From: Acidobacteriota bacterium
GTDB taxonomy: Bacteria; Acidobacteriota; Thermoanaerobaculia; Multivoradales; UBA5704
NCBI GenBank assembly: GCA_003223675.1
Contig: QHVW01000085.1
Location: forward strand, 1-11,740
Direction of reading: 5' to 3'
DNA: 11,740 bases
The notes below the pieces were generated by a model, which worked only from the letters and a program-made list of their open reading frames with translations, was not told the origin of the DNA and did not search any database. The position numbers were made by a program, and so were the translations under genes. Positions 7,087-11,740 of the stretch are shown here, in pieces; the stretch's first letter is position 1, and each line of letters starts with the position of its first letter.

Positions 7087-7230
7087 GACCCTCACTCCCC
7101 CAACCCTCTCTCTCCCGGCCTCCCCCCCAACCTCCGGGAGAGAGGGGGCTTAAGAGACAAGCTGACTTCTCCCTCTTCTCCCGGCGGTTGGGGGGGAGGC
7201 TGGGAGAAGAGGGCCGGGGCGATGAGGGTC
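7087..7230. repeat. Intergenic palindromic repeat, copy 2
   Basis: A 144-bp palindromic element with outer arms GACCCTCA (7087-7094) and TGAGGGTC (7223-7230). Inside are two sub-hairpins, one using CTCTCTCCCGG against CCGGGAGAGAG and one using CCCTCTTCTCCC against GGGAGAAGAGGG. The loop of the first (CCTCCCCCCCAACC, 7119-7132) is perfectly complementary over 14 bp to the loop of the second (GGTTGGGGGGGAGG, 7186-7199). It is a direct-orientation relative of copy 1 at 6084-6242. The stretch between the fdhD stop and this element (7036-7086) has only a short GCCCC-TTC-GGGGC hairpin at 7073-7085. Confidence 0.8.
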
Positions 7231-7262
7231 AACCGACCGGGGGCGCCAACGCGGCGGGCCTC

Positions 7263-7278
7263 TGGCACAAAACCTGCA
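7263..7278 (+). promoter_or_regulatory. Sigma54-type promoter (-24/-12) ahead of the BON lipoprotein
   Basis: TGGCACAAAACCTGCA has GG (7264-7265) and GC (7276-7277) with exactly ten bases between them, the invariant spacing of RpoN promoters. It differs from the TGGCACG-N4-TTGCA consensus at only two positions. The predicted start of transcription is near 7289, about 170 nt before the lipoprotein ATG. No enhancer-binding-protein site was identified. A second TGGCACG at 7301 has the wrong -12 spacing. Confidence 0.5.
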
Positions 7279-7288
7279 GTTTCCCTCT

Positions 7289-7439
7289 ACCGCAGGCCGG
7301 TGGCACGGTGAGCCGGCAGCACCGGGAACGTTTCCCGGGAGTCGAGAACGCAGCACCGGCGCGAAACAGCCTTTCGCGGCCCCTCCCTGAAGGGGAGGCG
7401 TCCTGAGTCTACAGACCAGCCCGCCTCCCCCCTTTTTTT
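7289..7439 (+). ncRNA. Structured leader, possible small RNA or attenuator
   Basis: If transcription starts at about 7289 and stops at the terminator ending at 7439, the product is an RNA of about 150 nt. Visible stems are GCCGG (7296-7300) with CCGGC (7313-7317), CCGGGAA (7322-7328) with TTCCCGG (7332-7338), and CCTCCC (7382-7387) with GGGAGG (7393-7398). The last of these competes with the terminator stem. I do not recognise a known riboswitch class. No ORF with a good ribosome-binding site lies in it. Boundaries are predicted, not observed. Confidence 0.35.
7392..7439 (+). terminator. Intrinsic terminator in the leader of the BON lipoprotein gene
   Basis: GGGGAGGCG (7392-7400) and CGCCTCCCC (7422-7430) form a perfect 9-bp stem with a 21-nt loop, followed by CC and seven T (7433-7439). 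It is the clearest intrinsic terminator in the window. It lies only 20 bp before the lipoprotein start codon and downstream of the sigma54-like promoter, so it probably acts on the leader transcript. The right arm can also pair with the gene's Shine-Dalgarno region (GGAGGCG, 7448-7454). Confidence 0.7.
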
Positions 7440-7458
7440 GCCCGAAAGGAGGCGAATC

Positions 7459-7986
7459 ATGAAGACGCGAGCCCTTCCGATCATGGCGGCCTTCTGTGTG
7501 GGAGCCCTGATGGTCCCGCTGGCCGGCTGCAATCGCGATACGAGCCCGGTCCACGCCGAGCGGGATGCCCAGGGCAACACGCACGTCACCGTGGACAACC
7601 AGCAGGTCCATCAGAACGTCGACAAGGCCGACCAGAGCCTGAAGAAAACCGGGGACCAGATCAAGGACGGGGCCAACCAGGCCGGCGCCGCCATCCAGCG
7701 CGGCGCGGACAAGGTCGGGAATCAGATCGAGACCAAGGTCGTCCCTGCGGCCAAGGAGGCCCTGAGCAACGCCGGCATCACCGCCAAGGTGAAGAGCCGG
7801 CTGGCGCAGGATCCGGCGATCAACGCGCTCTATGTCAACGTGGATACGACTGACGGCCACGTCACCCTGAGCGGCAAGGTCGCCCTGCCCGAGCAGAAGG
7901 CCGAGGCCGAGAAAGTCGCCCGCGAGACCGATGGGGTGAAGGACGTCGTGAACCAGCTCCAGGTGACCGGTACGTCAGGCTCCTAG
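7459..7986 (+). CDS. BON-domain lipoprotein
   Basis: A 175-residue predicted lipoprotein. ATG 7459 is chosen because GGAGG (7448-7452) lies 6 nt upstream and because it begins a clean signal peptide, MKTRALPIMAAFCVGALMVPLAGC, with a LAGC lipobox at Cys24; an earlier in-frame ATG (7438) sits in the terminator T-run. The middle region (about 50-95) is amphipathic and rich in Lys, Asp, Gln and Ala, with KKTGDQIKDGANQAG-like helical heptads. The C-terminal part (about 103-170) is a BON domain: ITAKVKSRLAQDPAINALYVNVDTTDG, HVTLSGKV, and a final VKDVVNQLQV strand. BON proteins bind membranes or periplasmic ligands and are often stress-induced (OsmY, for example). A role in envelope stress under RpoN control would fit the upstream promoter but is inference. 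A 14-bp-arm palindrome follows the stop. Confidence 0.88.
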   Translation: MKTRALPIMAAFCVGALMVPLAGCNRDTSPVHAERDAQGNTHVTVDNQQVHQNVDKADQSLKKTGDQIKDGANQAGAAIQRGADKVGNQIETKVVPAAKEALSNAGITAKVKSRLAQDPAINALYVNVDTTDGHVTLSGKVALPEQKAEAEKVARETDGVKDVVNQLQVTGTSGS

Positions 7987-8001
7987 AGAAAACCGGATTT
8001 C

Positions 8002-8065
8002 GTAGGGGCGGCCCTATGTGGCCGCCCTGCCTCCACCCAGGTCGGCCGCGCAGGGCCGCCCCTAC
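8002..8065. repeat. Palindromic intergenic element between convergent genes
   Basis: GTAGGGGCGGCCCT (8002-8015) and AGGGCCGCCCCTAC (8052-8065) are perfect 14-bp inverted arms around a 36-bp centre that itself contains GTGGCCGCC and GGCGGCC-like segments. It lies 15 bp after the BON lipoprotein stop and 4 bp past the stop of the convergent VIT gene, so it may act as a bidirectional terminator, though neither strand has a T-run. The GTAGGGGC...GCCCCTAC pattern is one I associate with dispersed intergenic repeats in several GC-rich phyla. Confidence 0.7.
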
Positions 8066-8069
8066 ATCC

Positions 8070-9200
8070 TCACCCGCCCAGCCCGACCCCCATCAGCTTG
8101 CCGACGCCGAAGGTGACCGCGGCGGCGATCAGGCCGAAGAGGATCTGGCGGCCGCCGGAGACCAGCACGCTGCGGCCGGTCATCAGGGTGATGGCCGCGC
8201 CGATGCCGAAGAGGCCGAGCGCAGAGGCTGCGAGGCTGGCGGCGACGCCGGCCTTGCCGGAGAGGAAGAAGAAGGGGAGGACGGGGATGATCGCGCCCAC
8301 GGCGAAGAAGAAGAATGAGGAGATCGCCGCCTCCCACGCCGAGCCCCCGAGCGCCTCCGGATCGATCCCCAGCTCCTCGCGGGCCAGCGTATCGAGCGCC
8401 TGCGTGGGGTCCTGGATCAGCCGCTCGGAGAGCGCCTTCGCCTGATCCGGCGCCACTCCCTTGGCCTGGTAGATCAGCGCCAGCTCCTCCATCTCCTCTT
8501 GCGGATGCGCCTTGAGCTCCCCCGATTCGATGGCGATCTGCCGCTGGTACAGCTCGCGGGAGCTCTGCACCGAGATCCACTCGCCGAGCGCCATGGAGAT
8601 CGAGCCCGCGAGCAGGCCGGCGAAGCCGGTGATCAGGATCGACCGCCCGGCCAGGTCCGCCCCCGCGACTCCCATCACCAGGCTCATGTTCGACAGCAGG
8701 CCGTCGTTGGCGCCGAGCACGGCGGCGCGCAGGGCGTTGCCGCCGATCGCCCGGTGCCGCCCCTCGAAGCGGGCGATCCACGACCCCTCGACGCCGCCGG
8801 GCGCGGTCCTGAGAATCGAGCGCAGCACCCGGTCGTGCGACTGCTCCTCGGCCGGCATCGGGGTGGCGCTCGTCTCGGGCTGGCGCCGGTAGCTGGCGCT
8901 GCCTCCCGTCTCCATGCCGGCCACGGTGGGGAGGATCAGCTCGACGCCGAACGTCTTCGCGAGCCGGGCGAGGACGCGGCTGCGCCACCCCGGACGGACG
9001 TCGGGCACGGCGGCGCCGGCCTGGCGGAGCTGGTCCGCCCAGAAGCGGCCGTGCCTCTCCTCGGTCTCCGCCAGCCGCCGGAACACCTCCGCGATCTGCG
9101 GCTGCTTCTCGGCCGCCGCGAACGATCGATAGAGGAAGGCGCTGTCGGTCTCGTCCTGGAGGTTGGCCCGGTAACGCGCGACGTACGCCGGCTCGCTCAT
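8070..9200 (-). CDS. Ferritin-like domain/VIT1-CCC1 membrane protein, MbfA-like
   Basis: A 376-residue fusion of a rubrerythrin/ferritin-like four-helix domain (about 1-145) with a VIT1/CCC1 iron and manganese transporter domain (about 150-376). Candidate di-iron ligands are Glu17, the Glu47-x-x-His50 pair in ETEERHGRFW, Glu97 and the Glu119-x-x-His122 pair in EEQSHDR. The VIT part starts with the hallmark AVLGANDGLLSNMSLVMGVAG (160-180), followed by GSISMALGEWISVQSS (199-214), an acidic metal-binding helix (EEMEELALIYQ, 235-245), and three hydrophobic helices near the C-terminus. This architecture matches MbfA of rhizobia, which exports Fe2+ and protects against iron and peroxide stress. Direction of transport is inferred from that relative. 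A GGAG-containing ribosome-binding site precedes ATG 9200. It starts 19 bp after the upstream lipoprotein gene, so the two are probably co-transcribed. Confidence 0.88.
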   Translation of the reverse strand: MSEPAYVARYRANLQDETDSAFLYRSFAAAEKQPQIAEVFRRLAETEERHGRFWADQLRQAGAAVPDVRPGWRSRVLARLAKTFGVELILPTVAGMETGGSASYRRQPETSATPMPAEEQSHDRVLRSILRTAPGGVEGSWIARFEGRHRAIGGNALRAAVLGANDGLLSNMSLVMGVAGADLAGRSILITGFAGLLAGSISMALGEWISVQSSRELYQRQIAIESGELKAHPQEEMEELALIYQAKGVAPDQAKALSERLIQDPTQALDTLAREELGIDPEALGGSAWEAAISSFFFFAVGAIIPVLPFFFLSGKAGVAASLAASALGLFGIGAAITLMTGRSVLVSGGRQILFGLIAAAVTFGVGKLMGVGLGG

Positions 9201-9219
9201 CGTCTCTCCGCCCTCCTCG

Positions 9220-9696
9220 TCAGCAACGGCTCCGCTGGAAATTGTAGTGATACTTCGGCGACGAGCGTACCATCAGGCTGAGGACGCCCGTCTCGGTGTG
9301 GACGACCTTCTGGCCCCGCAGGACCTGGAGGGTGAAGGGGATCTGCGGCTGGGCGTTGGGGTGCTCGAAGACCTCGACCCAGTAGGTGTAGTCGCCGTCG
9401 TCGGCCTTGCCCACCGGCCAGAAGACGTTCTCGACCGGCGCCCGGCAGATGCGGTCGGGGGCGGAGTTGCAGTCGACGTCGAGCTCGCCGCCCGATTCGG
9501 CCTTGCGGTGCTGGAAGAAGATGGCCGTGCCCGAGGGCTCCTGGACGTGCAGGTCCAGATCCTCCTCCCCCTGCCAGTACAGCCGGAAGGCGATGTCCCC
9601 GGTACCTGGCCGGGGCATCGACGCGCACCCGGCGGCCCAAACGGCGGACAAGATGGAAAAGATGGCGAGAACGAAATAGCGGCCCTGGATTCTCAT
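9220..9696 (-). CDS. YfaP-like (DUF2135) lipoprotein
   Basis: A 158-residue protein with an N-terminal hydrophobic signal and a probable lipobox ending at Cys24 (VWAAGC). The mature part shows the pattern I associate with YfaP/DUF2135 beta-sandwich domains: FRLYWQGEEDLDLHVQEPSG (about 37-56), SGGELDVDCN, PVENVFWP, a DGDYTYWVEVFEH strand, and a terminal TGVLSLMV strand. The DLDLHV acidic motif may bind Ca2+, but that is a guess. Four cysteines follow the lipobox Cys (two in the DVDCN...ICRAP loop region, one at the very C-terminus, plus the anchor), so a disulfide is possible. The function of the family is unknown. GGGAG lies 9 nt before the ATG. It is the first gene of the operon with the MbfA-like protein. 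Only 38 bp separate it from the divergent marC-family gene. Confidence 0.75.
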   Translation of the reverse strand: MRIQGRYFVLAIFSILSAVWAAGCASMPRPGTGDIAFRLYWQGEEDLDLHVQEPSGTAIFFQHRKAESGGELDVDCNSAPDRICRAPVENVFWPVGKADDGDYTYWVEVFEHPNAQPQIPFTLQVLRGQKVVHTETGVLSLMVRSSPKYHYNFQRSRC

Positions 9697-9734
9697 CGCG
9701 ATATGCTCCCTGGGATCTTCGCGGATCCCTGTCC

Positions 9735-10352
9735 ATGAGCTCCTATATCGCCCCCTACGTCGAAAGCTTCCTGCCGCTCTTCGTGGCCATCAACCCGATG
9801 GGGATCATCCCCATCTACCTCAGCGTCACCGAGAGCCTCTCCGCGTCCGAGCGCCGCCGGCTGACCCTCCAGGCGATGCTCACCGCGATCGGGCTCTCCG
9901 TGATCATCCTGTTCGCCGGCCAGCTCATCTTTTCGCTGCTCGGCATCACGGTAAACGACCTGCGCGTCGGGGGCGGGTTGATCCTCCTCGTGCTCAGCAT
10001 CTCCAACCTGATCTTCGGCGACTACCGCCGGCGCGACCCGACGGAGGGCGGGGAGGAGGACCTGGCCTCGGTCGGCATCGTGCCGCTGGGCATCCCCCTG
10101 ATCGTGGGCCCCGCGGCGATCACCTCGATCCTGGTCTCGCGCGAGGCCTACGGCTACATCCCCACCCTGGTCTCTTTGATCGTCAACATGGGTCTCGTGT
10201 TCCTGACTTTGATCGCGAGCCCCTACATCGGCCGTTTCGCCGGCTCGGCCGGCTCGCGGGCGATCGCCAAGGTGGCGAGCCTCTTCCTCGCCGCCATCTC
10301 GGTGGCGATGATCCGGGCCGGGATCATGGGGATGGTGCGGTTGCACCCCTGA
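9735..10352 (+). CDS. MarC-family integral membrane protein
   Basis: A 205-residue polytopic membrane protein of the MarC/UPF0056 family. The family marks are NPMGIIPIYL near the start (20-29) and VPLGIPLIVGPAAITSIL in the middle (about 116-133). Six hydrophobic segments can be placed at about 8-28, 44-66, 76-95, 112-133, 139-162 and 177-200, with short basic or acidic loops such as RRRDPTEGGEEDL between them. The molecular function of MarC proteins is not established; early links to multiple antibiotic resistance did not hold up in E. coli. The ribosome-binding site is poor. Its upstream space to the divergent lipoprotein gene is 38 bp, with an inverted repeat GGGATC-N6-GATCCC at 9712-9729 that could be an operator or simply chance. 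A DinB-like gene follows after 15 bp, probably in the same operon. Confidence 0.9.
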   Translation: MSSYIAPYVESFLPLFVAINPMGIIPIYLSVTESLSASERRRLTLQAMLTAIGLSVIILFAGQLIFSLLGITVNDLRVGGGLILLVLSISNLIFGDYRRRDPTEGGEEDLASVGIVPLGIPLIVGPAAITSILVSREAYGYIPTLVSLIVNMGLVFLTLIASPYIGRFAGSAGSRAIAKVASLFLAAISVAMIRAGIMGMVRLHP

Positions 10353-10367
10353 AGAAAGGAGAGAGGC

Positions 10368-10898
10368 ATGACGACCGACCTGCGCTATCCCATCGGCAAG
10401 GCCGAGACCCCGCGGGATCTCGATCCCGAGCAGCGGCGGGAGCTGATCTCCCGCATCGAACGGACGCCGGACCGGCTGCGCGAGGCGGTCGCCGGCCTCA
10501 ACCCCGAGCAGCTCGACACGCCCTACCGGCCGGGCGGCTGGACCGTGCGCCAGCTCGTCCATCACGTCCCGGACAGCCATCTCAACGCCTACACCCGCTG
10601 CAAGCTGGCGCTGACCGAGGACGAGCCCACGATCAAGACCTACGACGAGGGGCGCTGGGCCGAGCTCCCCGACTCGCGCTCGGTGCCGGTCGAGGTCTCG
10701 CTCGCTCTGCTGGAAAACCTGCACCGCCGCTGGGTCGCCCTGCTGCGCGCCCTGCCGGAGGCCGACTTCCGGAAGACCCTCCGGCACCCGGACCTGGGGC
10801 CGATGACCCTCGACCAGGTCCTCGGCCTGTACGCCTGGCATGGGGATCACCACGTCGCCCACGTGACCTCCCTGCGGCAGCGGATGGGTTGGTTGTAG
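10368..10898 (+). CDS. DinB/YfiT-like putative metal-dependent hydrolase
   Basis: A 176-residue protein of the DinB-like four-helix-bundle superfamily, closest in my judgement to the YfiT/BstA group. The start RYPIGKAETPRDLDPEQRRELISRIE, the WTVRQLVHHVPDSHLNAY segment (58-75) and the terminal LYAWHGDHHVAHV (154-166) are typical. His66, His161 and His165 are the likely metal triad, matching the spacing of the nickel ligands His67, His160 and His164 that I recall for Bacillus subtilis YfiT. Relatives act as thiol-S-transferases or have unknown activity, so no substrate is claimed. AAGGAGAG precedes the ATG with good spacing. It follows the MarC gene by 15 bp and converges on the small cysteine-rich peptide gene, with a strong hairpin at 10910-10935 between them. 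Confidence 0.88.
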   Translation: MTTDLRYPIGKAETPRDLDPEQRRELISRIERTPDRLREAVAGLNPEQLDTPYRPGGWTVRQLVHHVPDSHLNAYTRCKLALTEDEPTIKTYDEGRWAELPDSRSVPVEVSLALLENLHRRWVALLRALPEADFRKTLRHPDLGPMTLDQVLGLYAWHGDHHVAHVTSLRQRMGWL

Positions 10899-10904
10899 AT
10901 CGGG

Positions 10905-10935
10905 AAAAGGCCGGCCGGGAGGTTTCCCGGCCGGC
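10905..10935 (-). terminator. Intrinsic terminator of the cysteine-rich peptide gene
   Basis: GCCGGCCGGGA (10910-10920) and TCCCGGCCGGC (10925-10935) form a perfect 11-bp stem with a 4-nt loop. On the minus strand the stem is followed by CC and four T (10908-10905), so it should terminate the peptide transcript. On the plus strand no T-run follows, but the stem could still slow transcription leaving the DinB-like gene. Confidence 0.65.
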
Positions 10936-10946
10936 GGGTTGAGGGG

Positions 10947-11153
10947 TCAGCCGTTGCTGCTGCAACTGTCCAGGCAGTACTGGTGCTGCGAGTCGCACGA
11001 GATGATGCAGGGGTTCTGGCTGCAGGTGATCTGGCACTGCTCGTAGTTGGCCTGGCACTGCTGCTCACAGGTCGTGGCGGCCGTGCCGCGGCCGGCGCTC
11101 AAGGCCAGGAACGACAGTCCCAGGCCGAAGACGAGTAATTTGAGGTTTTTCAT
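10947..11153 (-). CDS. Small secreted cysteine-rich peptide with four CX3C pairs
   Basis: A 68-residue ORF starting at ATG 11153, chosen for the AAGGAG (RC of 11161-11166) 7-8 nt upstream and for the signal peptide it begins: MKNLKLLVFGLGLSFLALSA followed by GRGTAA. The longer start at 11198 would put a charged stretch before the signal and is rejected. The mature part of about 42 residues contains eight cysteines spaced C-x3-C-x6-C-x3-C-x4-C-x3-C-x6-C-x3-C. This is two copies of a CX3C-x6-CX3C unit: CEQQCQANYEQCQITC and CIISCDSQHQYCLDSC. The rest is rich in Gln, Ser and Asn. The spacing suits a disulfide-stapled helical hairpin pair, or metal binding. I do not recognise the family. No processing or modification enzyme is adjacent, so a RiPP assignment is not supported. 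The gene stands alone, with a terminator downstream. Confidence 0.75.
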   Translation of the reverse strand: MKNLKLLVFGLGLSFLALSAGRGTAATTCEQQCQANYEQCQITCSQNPCIISCDSQHQYCLDSCSSNG

Positions 11154-11277
11154 TTCGAAGCTCCTTTCTGATGCTATTTCTTGGAGATCCCCGTCCAACG
11201 GCGGCAGGGACTTTCAGGGCGCCGACCGCTTCGTCCGCCGGCGCCGGCTCATAGGGGAGCGGGATTCGTGCCAGGGT

Positions 11278-11299
11278 GCCCGGGCATTGATGCCCGGGC
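11278..11299. repeat. 22-bp near-perfect palindrome upstream of glgX
   Basis: GCCCGGGCAT (11278-11287) and ATGCCCGGGC (11290-11299) are perfect inverted arms separated by TG. It lies in the divergent gap between the peptide gene and glgX, about 86 bp before the glgX start. It could be an operator or a hairpin. GGGCG (11296-11300) can alternatively pair with CGCCC (11305-11309). A further inverted pair, GGCGCCG (11218-11224) and CGGCGCC (11239-11245), lies in the same gap. Confidence 0.5.
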
Positions 11300-11385
11300 G
11301 GGCTCGCCCTTTGCATCCACCCCCCGCGCCGATCCTGAGCCGTACGGCGAATGCCGCGCCTGATCCCGGGTGCGAGGGAGGGTCC

Positions 11386-11740
11386 ATGAAAATCTACCCC
11401 GGGGCTCCGTTCCCCCTGGGCGGCACCTATGACGGCGCCGGGACGGGCTTTTCCATCTTCTCCGAGGTGGCCGAGCGCGTCGAGCTCTGCCTCTTCGACG
11501 CCGCCGGCCAGGAAACGCGGATCGACCTCCCCGAGGTCACCGCCTTCTGCTGGCACGGCTACCTGCCCGGCGTCGCGCCGGGACAGCGCTATGGCTACCG
11601 CGTCCACGGCCCGTGGAGCCCCGACGCCGGGCAGCGCTGCAATCCGGCGAAGCTCCTGCTGGACCCCTACGCCAAGGCCGTCGACGGCCAGGTCGAGTGG
11701 AACGAGGCGGTCTTCCCCTACCGCTTCGACGATCCCGAGA
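11386..11740 (+). CDS. glgX: Glycogen debranching enzyme GlgX, N-terminal part
   Basis: The frame is open from ATG 11386 to the window edge, so the first 118 residues are visible. GGGAGG sits 4 nt upstream of the ATG. The sequence is the N-terminal carbohydrate-binding (CBM48) region of GlgX/TreX-type isoamylases: YPGAPFPLGGTYDGAGTGFS, AERVELCLFD, CWHGYLPGVAPGQRYGYRVHGPW (about 56-78) and CNPAKLLLDPYAKAV. These enzymes cleave alpha-1,6 branches of phosphorylase-trimmed glycogen or act on maltodextrins in the cytoplasm. The catalytic GH13 domain lies beyond the window, so activity cannot be judged. Other glycogen or trehalose genes may follow downstream. Nothing else in the window belongs to this pathway. 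Confidence 0.92.
   Translation, partial: MKIYPGAPFPLGGTYDGAGTGFSIFSEVAERVELCLFDAAGQETRIDLPEVTAFCWHGYLPGVAPGQRYGYRVHGPWSPDAGQRCNPAKLLLDPYAKAVDGQVEWNEAVFPYRFDDPE

Noticed and set aside
6084..7230. The two C/T- and G/A-rich palindromes as a CRISPR array or IS ends
   Set aside because: There are only two copies about 1 kb apart, with no regular spacers and no transposase gene between them.
7301..7317. A second TGGCACG as another sigma54 promoter
   Set aside because: The distance from GG to the next GC is 12 bp rather than the required 10.
9693..10862. A 389-codon minus-strand ORF opposite the MarC and DinB-like genes
   Set aside because: It is rich in Asp, Arg, Gly and Gln with no domain, and it lies opposite two clearly recognisable proteins.
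11171..11198. TTGGAC-N16-TAGCAT on the minus strand as a promoter for the cysteine-rich peptide
   Set aside because: Transcription would start inside the Shine-Dalgarno sequence, and the match to consensus is modest.
10947..11198. The cysteine-rich peptide as a lanthipeptide or other RiPP precursor
   Set aside because: It has a Sec-type signal peptide rather than a typical RiPP leader, and no modification or export enzyme is adjacent.

Overview
The window is GC-rich bacterial DNA with short intergenic gaps, several palindromic intergenic repeats and a two-gene Ku/LigD end-joining operon. LigD has the domain order phosphoesterase-ligase-polymerase. These traits, the C-terminal domain of the first partial protein and the style of the repeats suggest Acidobacteriota or a similar soil or sediment lineage. 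That placement is an inference, because no rRNA or other marker gene is present.

Layout, left to right. (1) 2-439: the C-terminal end of a large protein. (2) 583-1627: a toxin-antitoxin locus with a sigma70-like promoter, a 10-codon mini-ORF, a small antitoxin-like protein, an AbrB-type antitoxin and a PIN-domain toxin. (3) 1590-5200, minus strand: ku and ligD, separated by 3 nt. The toxin gene and ligD converge and overlap by 38 bp. ligD breaks frame inside its polymerase domain and appears to lack about 20-30 residues there. (4) 5270-6175: a PAP2-family membrane phosphatase whose C-terminus is encoded by an intergenic palindromic repeat. (5) 6264-7035: fdhD, also broken by an out-of-frame loss of about 30 codons, lying between two direct copies of that repeat. 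(6) 7263-7986: a sigma54-like promoter, a structured leader ending in an intrinsic terminator that competes with the Shine-Dalgarno site, then a BON-domain lipoprotein. (7) 8070-9696, minus strand: a ferritin-like/VIT membrane protein and a YfaP-like (DUF2135) lipoprotein. (8) 9735-10898: a MarC-family membrane protein and a DinB/YfiT-like putative metalloenzyme. (9) 10947-11153, minus strand: a secreted 68-residue peptide with eight cysteines in four evenly arranged CX3C pairs. (10) From 11386: the start of a GlgX-type glycogen debranching enzyme, cut by the window edge.

Most of this is ordinary accessory and housekeeping content. The parts most worth a second look are the regulatory leader of the BON lipoprotein, the symmetrical cysteine-rich peptide, the two independent internal deletions (ligD and fdhD), and the repeat pair around fdhD. 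No CRISPR array, tRNA, rRNA, IS element or phage module was seen. I see no convincing multi-gene system of an undescribed kind.
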